A stretch of DNA of 45,683 nucleotides from NCBI GenBank assembly GCA_900404475.1, contig OUQQ01000093.1:1-45683 (forward strand), given 5' to 3'. Both the position numbers and the translations under genes were made by a program. Of the stretch, positions 36,418 through 45,683 are shown piece by piece. Under the pieces are notes generated by a model. That model ran no database searches. It was not told where the DNA came from and saw nothing but the letters and a program-made list of their open reading frames with translations. Positions within the stretch are counted from its first letter, which is position 1. Every line of letters starts with the position of its first letter. This stretch comes from Spongospora subterranea. Lineage: Eukaryota; Endomyxa; Phytomyxea; Plasmodiophorida; Plasmodiophoridae.

Positions 36418-39400
36418 ATGATCGCGGCGACCTGGCCCGATCTTGAGCTCCGTTTAAGGTCCGAGGTCTTTCAGAAGAATATCCGGTTGGAGGATTTTTT
36501 CACTCCGTTTGATAAGCATCGTCATGGGCTACTCTCGACTGCGAACTTCGATCGTGCAATCCTGTCCTCATCAATAGCTTTGAGTGTAGAAGAACTCGAC
36601 CTTGTTCATCGTCACTTCAACAGAATCTACAAACTACAACCGATGGTCGACTATATCCGTTTTGTTCACGCGATCAACGCCGGTAAAATAGCGCAAGTCT
36701 CGTGTAAATCATAACTAACTTGGAGGTCCATGTCAGTGCTGTTCCCGAGAGATTTGGAAAGCCATCCAGAGCAAGCCATTGTCGATGGAACCGAGCTAAA
36801 TCGAGATTACGGAAAGCAAGTTGCTCTTCATCGTCGTCAACGCGGGAGCACCACCCCGCGAGAGAACATGTTGATAACGACAGCATTGAAAAGGTACCCA
36901 CTTATTATACTGGAATAAGCTCCTGAATCTTGATGGTGTTTTGAAGAATTCGCGACCGTGTTACCCAGCGTCACTTTGATCTCAAGCCACTGTTTCGAGA
37001 TTTTGATAGATTCAATAGCGGTCAGGTAGCTGATGTAATGCGTTGGCCACTTCTCTGATATCGGCTTAGGAAATGTTTCACAAGTGCAATTTCAAAAATG
37101 TCTTACAGGTCTGTCCAGTGGAAAGAACTGTTTGAAAGGGCATTAAGTGATTCTTTAGCTGCCGGTTTAAATCTCAACGAGGACGTTGTGGCCTTGCTAC
37201 AGCGACGGTATTCGTCCTGCAAGCACGCAGAAGATGTGGATTACGAAAGTTTTCTATCAGAAATTGCCTCTAATGCGGATAAGTTAGAGGTCAATGCAAC
37301 AAACTTCACCGATCACAAAGTCAACGGAACAATACGGGAAAACACCTTATCAGACCACTGCGTACAGGTTAGGCGATTGAGATCACTGCGTGTGTAAATG
37401 CTTCAGAGGCTTATATTCACGTAGTCAACTGACGAGTTGCTGTACTTGCTGAGAGTGATGATTTTTTCGCGTCGCGTGCGACTATTTCAGTTTCTACGTG
37501 ATTCGGACCCGTTGCGACGTAAAAATATCACCATTCATCGCTTTGGTTCGGTTCTTTCAAGTATTGGAAACTTACATCTGTCTGAGTTACAACTCAAAGA
37601 ATTGCAGCGATCATTTCCACACTCAAAAGAGACTGGCCAGATTGACTATCAAAACCTCCACGATGCCATTGACGTAAGTCCTTCAATAGTAACAGAGGTC
37701 TGGTTCACATTGTCGATACATATTAGGGTACTGTACTTGTAAAGAATTTGGAAAAAGTTCCTACTGTTGAGCCTTCTGGATTCACTGTATCTCCGGATGT
37801 TGCTCCGCTCAATCTTGATCAGGAGCCAGAACCGATTGTTTCTGCTTTGAATACCTTCAGCAGAATCTTCACTTTGCGAAATCTTTCGTGCAACTCCTTC
37901 TTTAAAAATTTTGACCGCACCAATACGGGTTTTATTTCGCATCATCAATTCAAATCCGTCCTCACGTCGGTGGAAGTGCATCCTACAAATTCAGAAATAG
38001 ATGTGGTGCTCCGTCGGTTTAGTTGTAGATCGAAAGGTTTTTGTTACCGGTCGTTCTGCAAAGCCATAGACACTATGATAACGATGGGAACAAAACAAAA
38101 GGTATAGATCACTGATTAAAATTTTTTCACAACATGACTTTTGATCCTAGTTGAACATTGTGACCGCACTTCCAGTTCTCAATGATAAGCTCGACATTTG
38201 TGAGGACGCACCTCATCCTACGCATCATGATGGGGGTGAACTAACGCTTGAGAAAACCCTTAACCGACTGCGAACATACGTGCACACGTTTGAGGTGCGT
38301 TTAGAGGATGCATTTGCCGGATTTGATCCTCTTCGGAAGGTAAATACATATTGGGCAGCGACGGCAAATGTCATTTATTTATATGTTTGATAGGGGCTTA
38401 CAAGCCGCAACGTCCTCGCTCGTGTCTTGGATATGTCAGGATTTCCTTGCTCACAAGAAGAGGTCGATTTCATCTTCCAAGAGTTCAAAGAAACTACAAA
38501 TCCTGACTATCCAGAATCAGTTAAATGGAAAAACCTTGTCGCAGCCGTATCAAAAAAATTTGTTGCAGTGAACGTTGAGGCGCAACCATCGATCACTCCA
38601 GTGCCTTTCTCTCCCTATCATGATGAGGTTTGTTGCCTATTCTACATGGATTAACATTGATTGATATGCTCTTCTAAAAAGGGTTCGGATGAATCGTTGA
38701 AAGAGACTCCAGCAGACACTATTGCCATAGAGCAGATTTTGCTAAACCTATACGAGGCAGCTAACAGGTCCTGATTGCCATACTTGGACATGTCGTATAA
38801 TGCTGACGTAAAATCTTCAGGTATTCGCGAAATCCTGAATCCTGGTTTCACGATTTCGATCATTTCAATCGCGGATATGTTACCAAACGTCAATTCCGCA
38901 GTGTCTTGAACAATGCTGGTTTGAACGTATCCGCGGTAGAAGTGGACCTTTTGTATAAACGGTTTCATCGTGACAGCAACGGTCATGTTCATTACCGCCA
39001 GTTTTGCACTGGGATTGATACCTTTCGAAAAAAAAGTCAACAAACTGTTGACAAAATTGCTGGTGATGTGAAGGCTGTGGAATTACCAAGGACTCAGCGA
39101 GTCATTACTCTACAAAACACGATGGAACGGTTGCAAACTATTGTTCATAGACGTCGGCTCCGCCTTATGGAATACTTTATTGATTTCGACCCACTGCGGA
39201 CGGGTTCTGTCAGCAGAGACGTTTTTCGAAGAATCATGGATCAATATGGAATTGTGCTACTTGATGGGGAATTCTTGGTATCCTTTCCAATGCTGTAGGA
39301 AAGCGTAATGGCCGATTTCGTTTGCATAGGCACTCTGTACCGAGTACGCCGGGAAAGACAGTAAAATCATGTATAGAGAGTTTTGCAAAGATATCGAAGC

Positions 39401-40737
39401 GGTCTTTGTACCGTTTGGTGTTGAACAGCATCCGACAGGCGTGGACAGAAAACCCTTGGTGTTGTATGACCCTGATCGGCAACGGCCAGAATTTAGGGTA
39501 TGGAAGTAGAGACCAACTCATGATCTGCTCTGTTATTTACGTGAAATATCTAGGAAAGTAAAGAGGAGGCTGATATTGTCAACGCCATGTTGGCAAAGTT
39601 ACACCAAGTTGTTCAACAGCGCGGGTTGAATTTGAAACCTTTTTTCGAAGATTACGATCGGAGCAATAGCGGAAGCATAACAAAGGAGCAATTCCACGCT
39701 GTAATATGTACTTGGGCGATGCCTATCACCACTCGGGAATGTGATCTTATCCATAAGCGTTTTCATCATGGAGATCACATACATTACGTCAGGTTAGCCT
39801 CGATGGTTGTTGACGGTCCTGGGTTTCGTCATATGTTTCGCATTTTTCTATTCAGGTTTATCGCCGCTTTGGAGCTTCAAAAGGTCAATGCCCCGCATCC
39901 TGCAATACCTAAGCCTGCTTTGTCGTTGAAATCTCAGAAATCCAAAAAGCACACCATCACGTCTGTTAGTAGGGTCTTACAGCGATTAAGAAACGCTGGG
40001 AGGGTATTCAGTTGCATCGAAGGGTATTCATAGTTGCTCATTTCAATGTAGGATTGCGGATTAAGGTTACGAGACCATTTTGCACCATTTGATGTATTAC
40101 GATCAGGTCAAGTGACTGCATCTACATTCCGTCGTGTGCTTGATGTGAGCCATACTTTTATCAATGTGTCTGAAAATGATTTGATATTTAACTACAGGTT
40201 TCTAAGCTTTTTCTTTCTGAACAAGAGTTTCAGTTATTAATTGAGAAGTATAGAAGCAAGTCTGGGGACGTCAGCTACGTCAGTTTTTGTAAAGATTTCA
40301 ATCTCGCAAGTGTCGACGAAACGCATCCTGCCCAGCCGGCTCGGGACGGCAGCGTGGTCCCTGATCAAAGTGAAGTGGATGTCGAACCTCCCACGGCAAC
40401 CGAGATATCGTTCGTTTAGTGGCTTCGTATATTTGTTTATAGTAATCTCATCGTGATTCTCAGACTGACAGCAAAAGCGCTGGAACGACTGAGCAATATT
40501 ATTACCAGACGGCGAATGGTGACAGTAGATGAGAGTTTCTCTGCATTTGACAGGCCCATTCGAGGACGCATTTCCCAGGAACATCTAGCCACAGTTTTGC
40601 TTAATATCGGGCTACCAGCAAAGAAGGAGACATTGAGCGCTCTTGCAGCTGTTTACAGTAAAGACGGAAATATCGAATATCCACGTCTATGTAAAGATTT
40701 GAATGCGATTGTTTCCAAGACCAGCTGCGCTCACTGA
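36418..40737 (+). CDS. Large EF-hand-like repeat protein (about ten repeats)
   Basis: Starts at about 36418 (MIAATWPDLELR) and ends at 40737. Many short exons, nearly one or two per repeat; individual exon ends were not all fixed. Each repeat has the form helix, then FxxFDxxxxGxxxxxxFxxxL, then a second helix and a VxYxxFxxxI ending. Loops are visible near 36500 (FDKHRHGLLS), 37000, 37500, 37910 (FDRTNTGFIS), 38325, 38960, 39190 (FDPLRTGSVS), 39655 (YDRSNSGSIT), 40085 (FDVLRSGQVT) and 40550 (FDRPIRGRIS). The acidic residue at loop position 12 is missing in those checked. The architecture resembles EFCAB6-like and other flagellum-associated EF-hand arrays. The first exon boundary and total length are inferred. 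Confidence 0.7.
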
Positions 40738-41004
40738 TTCAGGGTTGCCATCTTTGTTTACATTATTAAACTAGATCCTAGCGGATCGTCATATGTCTTG
40801 ATGAATATGTCCGGAAAAACCTTCTTGTTCCGTTATTCTGACTTAGCGACAACAATCAATGTGACATCGTATCCGAGAATTCGTCAAAGCACGGCGGTAA
40901 TACTTATGTAATGACAATGAAAAATTACCAACGAAGCGTATGGGTCTTTTTTTATTAAACATTTGTTAATTATTGCGATTTGATGTAGGTAGAACGAAGA
41001 GTAT

Positions 41005-43332
41005 TCACCATTCGGTTTCACGATAATCTTTGAGAAACTTCCCAAACGGGAAGACATTGTTGTTTGTACCTTCAATAATAGGGTCCAATATGCGGGCCAT
41101 GGCGTCAATTTCGTCAATCTCAAAAAACAAAAAATGAACATCATGGTTAAAACAAGCACAGTCAACGTTTACTGGGGTAGTGAAATTTTGACTCGCATTA
41201 TGAACACAAATTTCAAACGGGTTCTCGTCATTGATCCAGCCTTAAAAAGATGAATCAGTTTTGATATCGGCAAAATCAAACAAATGGGAACTGACCTGTG
41301 TCGACAGAATTCATGTAGATACTGTCCCGAGCAAAATCAATCGACGACGTTCTTGTCAACATATTGAGAGCCGCCTTGGCCATGTTTGTATGCGGATGAT
41401 ATGGGTTCTTATGCCTGTAGAATTTTCCTGAAGAGCAGACGGTGATGAATAACAACATTGTGTGAACGATTGAGTTACCGACCTTCCATAGCGGACACGT
41501 TGATCACGTATTTACTGCCTTCGGTTGATTTCAGCAAAGGTTGCAATCGCGAGTTTAAAATGAACGGAGATAGTGCATTAACGGTAAACACTTCAACCAA
41601 CTACAACAAAATCAATCGCCAATCTGTCGCAACAACCGATTGATCACCTCAATAGGGCTAATTTGGTGACACAGCATTGTCCATGAATTTTGACGCCTGA
41701 AACTGTAAATTAGAGCAACTTCACTATTGAGAAAACGTCATTAACCGAAGATCAAGTTGTTGGTTGTTAACGTCAAAGTTTTGTTCTGGGAAAAACTCTG
41801 CTTGGGCAAGATCGTCGTGAAGCAACGCGATTTGCGATAGTGCAGCAGATTTATGAAGGGCGACGCTCTTGACAAGAGTATCGGTGGGGATTGACGGGGA
41901 GATCATATGATGGTCCAACCCACCGTCATCGCTATCATGTACAATTTCTAGCACATCCGCCGAAAGAAACTTGGTCGGATTCTCCTCAATATCCATCAAA
42001 TGCTAACGATCAGATGTTATTAGAGATAAAATTACAAATCCGATTGACAGCAACGTACTTTATAGTAGATAGGAGGGCGACGAACCGTTTGCGCGGCGTT
42101 GTTGATGATCCCTGGATAGCATTGCCATTGAGTTGATCAAAAACTGATGAAATAGTCAGTGAACTGACCATCAAGGCGGGGATACTGAGCTTTGATGCGA
42201 TCTGTTAGGCGAATCGTAGAATTTAGATCACGCAAATCGATACCGTAAACTGAAAACATGTCGGTTAGAATAGGCGAAACTTCCACATCATCACACTTCT
42301 TACTGTGCAAACGGGATTGATATTCAGGAAACTCTGGCAATTCTGCGAAACGCTTAGCGCAATCCATTGGAAACCGAGACGTCGCCTATAGATCATAGAC
42401 TCAGCTACGACTGATGAGAATATATCTGACAATGCCTACCAGAACGGTTGCATTACATTCCAAAAGGCGTTTACAGCATTCAAAGCCAATTTTAACACGA
42501 GCGCCAGTTACGAGAAACACCTTTAGAACAGAGAGAAATGGGATTCAGAATTTGACGATGGGAAGCGGGAACCGTGGATATAAACACCTTTCCGGTTAAA
42601 TCGGCACGACTATTCCTTTTATCCCAGTTCAGTTCAGCACATGATGGGCATAACTGGTCATAGAAATGGTGAAGTTTAACAAAGCGCTTCTTGCAGATGT
42701 AGCAACCTAAATCGTTGAGAAATCGTCATTAATGGCATGAAACCGTCGCAAGACATGAATGCGAGACCACCTCGATGATAATACAGCTCCCGTTGCGGAA
42801 AAGTGCCATCAAGCCCAATATCAACCTGAAAAGAAGCGTTCAAATGTCGATTCACAAGCTGGCCGGTTGAAAATGTCAGCACACAACAGGAACTCAAATA
42901 GGGTTCACACACCTCTTCATGGTCGGCATCGGTTATCGCATTGGTAGCCGATCCGCAAATCAATCGACTCGACTCGTTCTGCAGTCGGTCCAGGGCCTCG
43001 AACCGTTGTGCCCGGATCCGACGGCTATTGGCGAAATCCTGATCCAGTTTCTTCATTTGCCTCTTTCGGCACTCCAACACGTTCTTCCAGTATGTCAACC
43101 GCGACCCCTTCGGGTCCATGGTTTCGTGCAGGTCGTGGATCAGCTTCCGAACAGTATGATATTTGTCGGCTTTCAGATCGAGAGTGTTCAACGATCGTAA
43201 CAGCGTCTCCAGTTGGGGGATATCGATATCGCCCAACGGAGACGGCGATTGTCCAGCTGGCCCGATACCCGACAGGCCCGTCAACAGGTTAACCAGACCG
43301 GGGTCATATTCGTCCAGTTCACCGAGGGCCAT
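41005..43332 (-). CDS. Zinc-knuckle plus short-chain dehydrogenase chimera
   Basis: Thirteen exons: 43332-42913, 42825-42771, 42706-42588, 42520-42440, 42385-42304, 42249-42169, 42111-42059, 42002-41746, 41696-41648, 41600-41483, 41427-41296, 41240-41173, 41118-41005, giving 542 residues. Residues 1 to about 158 are a helical region of unknown function. Next comes a CxxC...CxxC knuckle ([20 protein letters not shown]). The SDR domain has the Rossmann motif [15 protein letters not shown], a catalytic-type Ser in NVSAMEG, then [12 protein letters not shown] where Tyr of YxxxK is expected, and NSVDTGWIND. It ends in DYRETEW. NAD(P)-dependent oxidoreductase activity is inferred from the fold; substrate unknown. 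The usual catalytic Tyr is not obvious. Confidence 0.85.
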
Positions 43333-43516
43333 TACTTCGACAACCGTCGTCCCCGGCAGAATGCCCCAAATCTGCTGACTGTCACTCAGTCAAGCAACGC
43401 GTCACGGACTCCGAACACACTCACGGGGGAAATCCGAACCCCTTTCCGATAGTACTGTATTTGTTTTTCGAGCGTCCTTTTAAGGGTCAAACCCAGAAAA
43501 CGATTAATTCCTCTAT

Positions 43517-44247
43517 TTATATAAAAGCATCGCCCTGTCGCGAATTAGGTGGCGATATTCTAACCTGCTCGAATATATCTGCTTCACGCGCTCTAGTTTC
43601 CATGACGATGTCGACTCGGAATCTGTACGCCGCAGCTTGCGCCAGTAGAAGTACCATTACGTTGATAACGTCGATGATGGCCAGTATTCGCAAATCCCAT
43701 TTGATCGCGGAAACAATGGCGGTCGTGTCGTGGTCAATCTCCGTCCGGGCTATCAGGACGTCGTCCGAGTATTGTTTTTCGAGCGTGGACTCGGCCAGGG
43801 ATCGTTGCTTCTCGAACCCGATATCAGCCCACGTCGATTGGATGTGTTCAGAGTCCCCGGCGGAAGCAAATAATAGGACAGCGAAGACCTGTTTAGAGTT
43901 GGTTGGACCGGTGGAGATGGCACATTGGAGGTTCTTACGGTTATCGCTATTGAAAGGTGCAAAAGCAATAATATATATGACCCGAGCCATGGAGACGACT
44001 CATTTTTCAACGCGATAAACCCGAAAACGAGCAGCGAAACGACCAGGAGAAATGCGACCAGGGATCCATAAACAGCCGCTGGACTAAACTCTGCCTCGAT
44101 TGTGGTCGTTACCGAGAAAGCGAATCCGATCACAGAGATCACCTGATTATGTTGGAATAAGCAGACGCTTCATGTACTGTTGTGGTAATGACTAACCACT
44201 CCTGCTAAATTCGCCAAGAAGAACCAGGTTTTCGTGGGTGGGTACAT
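43517..44247 (-). CDS. Tetraspan-like membrane protein (unidentified)
   Basis: Three exons, 44247-44197, 44142-44000 and 43946-43517, give 207 residues. Hydrophobic spans are seen at residues about 6-30 (WFFLANLAGVVISVIGFAF), 40-63 (YGSLVAFLLVVSLLVFGFIA), about 80-95 (weaker, KQVFAVLLFASAG) and 145-170 (LAIIDVINVMVLLLAQAA). A hydrophilic, acidic loop separates the last two. The layout of two close spans, a loop and a final span fits tetraspanin-like or claudin-like proteins, but there is no CCG motif. It is GC-rich in coding style, like the membrane protein at 595-1092. Confidence 0.7.
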
Positions 44248-44556
44248 GGCTACAGCGGGCTCGTCTGCCGCCCCAAGACGATTCCGGCGCGACGCTTACA
44301 CAGTGATAGTGGGCGAACGACAATGACCATTCTGGAAACACAATCCGATGATAGATTGTGGGTCTGGCAGAGAGTGGTCCTGGCCATCATTCAGTCAGAC
44401 AGCCAAGGGGCTTGGGCACCAGCCAGTCATGCGGTGCCCTCCATCCCACTCGTCACCGTCGTTCCGACTCGTGTTCGTACAGACCGTCACATACAGCACC
44501 ACTGTGAAGGAGACTAGGAGTTGACCTCTGAAACCCTCAGTTTATCAAAAGGTGCA

Positions 44557-44979
44557 TCAAATCTCAGGTGTGCAGCTGCGGGGAAGCAAAGGGAGCACGT
44601 TTTCCATCAACATATCCATATCTTTCTCCAACTCGCTATCGATCGTCGCCCGTTGATCCAGTTTTTCCTCGATATGAATCGCCACGTTGTCCATGGATTT
44701 AATCGGGGCGATCGGGGCAACCACGCATCGTCCTTGGATTGGCTCATCGCTGGTTTCGAGTCCCACGGCGCTGTTAACAAAATATTCAAGCGACGCTGGG
44801 CTTAACGTTGGGCCTCCCACTGCATCGATTAAGCATAGAGATCGGACCAGGTTTTTCGCCTAACGAAATATCAGCCTGTCGGTCAACGAGCGTACATCAA
44901 CCATTTAGACCAGTTCGCGCATGCGTTCAATTCGTGGTTGTTTTCCTTTGTCGGCGACCGCCACTGAACTTGGAGGCAT
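44557..44979 (-). CDS. Unidentified 123-residue acidic protein
   Basis: Two exons, 44979-44911 and 44859-44557, joined at a GTCTAA donor and CGTTAG acceptor with phase kept. The product starts MPPSSVAVADKGKQPRIER and continues with RMRELAKNLVRSLCLIDAVGG, then an amphipathic, Glu/Asp-rich C-terminal helix (HIEEKLDQRATIDSELEKD). It looks like a small helical subunit of a larger complex. No family is recognised. It is followed about 310 bp downstream on the same strand by the tetraspan-like gene. Confidence 0.6.
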
Positions 44980-45434
44980 TCTTCGTAGCGACGAGCACCG
45001 ATTCAGTACGTAATGATAGTGGAATCGGCAACGATCGGGATCGATCGCGTCAAACTATCGAGGAAGGTCTGGAGCTGGCGGGGATCCCGCTAAAATTGCA
45101 TTAGGACCAGCACAACCGGAGTACCTTACTCTACTCAACGCAAGCGAAACGTATCAGGCTCTGTAAGTTCATTGCCAGCACTGTACATGTAACTACCGTA
45201 GAGCACAGACTATGCACCGTAAATACGGATGGCCATATTCTGTGACCAGTGGACCTGAAAATACGATCAATATGTGCATTTTTTAAAACTAAAATACGGC
45301 TTATTCTGTGATCGCAATACTGTGTTTATCTTTTTCTAGGGGGTGTGGGTGGCGAACTTCACGGTCTTGGCGCAGATGAAACCAAAATACGGGTTATTCT
45401 GTGATCACAACTTTTTTTATTTCTTCTAAGGGTT
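44980..45434. other. Intergenic stretch holding repeated transposon-end motifs
   Basis: No coding frame is supported. The left part is unremarkable flank. From 45221 it carries three copies of a motif described in the repeat entry at 45221-45460. Confidence 0.5.
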
Positions 45435-45460
45435 TTACTCGAGCTTCATTGTCTTGGCGA
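45221..45460. repeat. Repeated terminal-type motif, three copies
   Basis: A 27-bp motif, AAAATACGGSTTATTCTGTG plus ATCRCAA, occurs at 45291-45317 and 45384-45410 with two mismatches. A diverged copy lies at 45221-45249. A second shared block, containing GTCTTGGCG, follows each of the two good copies (about 45352-45372 and 45441-45459), so the unit is about 90 bp. On the minus strand each unit reads from the tail of the adjacent coding frame into the A/T-rich motif, as if the 3' end of an element had been duplicated. Confidence 0.75.
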
Positions 45461-45683
45461 ATGACTCCATTTGGGCGTATATTTTATTTTTGTTGAGGCC
45501 GTTTAAATGGTTCTCGAACGCGCTACGATCAAGCCACAACGGGTCCTGACCACATTTTCGAAATCCGTCCGCGATCCACCGAGATGCGTCGTTGAAGCGA
45601 TTGATGCGCTCAAACGCGTGCTCAACAAATCCCCAAACAATTTCCCGTCGAACCTTGAATTTTTCGCCAGGTTTCAGTCTTAC
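45435..45683 (-). mobile_element. C-terminal end of a probable DNA-transposon protein (cut by window edge)
   Basis: The minus-strand frame is open from the window edge to a TAA at 45437-45435 (82 codons). It contains REIVWGFVEHAFERINRF and then ADGFRKCGQDPLW, reminiscent of the tail of DDE-type transposases, where a GFRKxG(I/L)xP segment is common. The frame ends only 25 bases before a motif that is repeated twice more in the flank and may be a terminal repeat. The catalytic part, if any, lies outside the window, so the class cannot be stated. A host gene with a duplicated 3' end is the main alternative. Confidence 0.45.

Overview
The window is nuclear DNA from a gene-dense eukaryote. Nearly every recognisable gene is cut by GT-AG introns of about 46-75 nt. 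Exon joins were worked out by hand from reading frame, splice sites and protein-family resemblance, so the coordinates are models and not computed alignments. The gene content (MOB1, a KDM5-type demethylase, ribophorin I, exocyst Sec15, NUP160, mitochondrial SDHB, a mitochondrial C12orf65-type release factor, and a long EF-hand-like repeat protein of the sort found in flagellates) suggests a small-genome protist or early-diverging fungal/holozoan relative, probably with a flagellum. The species cannot be named from this sequence.

Layout, left to right: a four-helix membrane protein (595-1092); a 1.6 kb stretch with no convincing gene; MOB1 (+, 2752-3712) facing phosphoacetylglucosamine mutase PGM3/AGM1 (-, 3838-6062); NUP160 (+, about 6495-11089) facing an unidentified last exon (-, 11102-11317); two unidentified minus-strand genes (11724-12401 and 12628-14115); a small unknown plus-strand gene (15149-15799); a 3 kb gene-poor stretch with one possible exon cluster; diphthine-ammonia ligase DPH6 with C-terminal RidA-like region (+, 18764-20935); TRIAP1/MDM35 (-, 21014-21341); a compact KDM5-like JmjC protein (+, 22663-24411); then a minus-strand run of SDHB, phosphoserine phosphatase and ribophorin I (24616-28700).

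After a 2.5 kb gene-poor, GC-rich stretch that ends in a long perfect hairpin come Sec15/EXOC6 (+, 31257-33608), the mitochondrial release-factor homologue (-, 33627-34319), a small basic UPF0390/DUF2462-like protein (+, 34438-34916), a coiled-coil protein (-, 35256-36118), a large EF-hand-like array protein (+, 36418-40737), an unusual zinc-knuckle/short-chain dehydrogenase chimera (-, 41005-43332), a second small tetraspan protein (-, 43517-44247) and an unknown 123-residue protein (-, 44557-44979). The right edge holds the 3' end of what looks like a DNA transposon with repeated terminal motifs.

The genes do not form one pathway; this is ordinary housekeeping sequence. The most unusual items are the dehydrogenase chimera with its abrupt change in exon style, the degenerate EF-hand array, the stripped-down KDM5 architecture, the initiator-only first coding exons, the near-touching convergent gene ends, the 18-bp hairpin between genes, and the transposon end.
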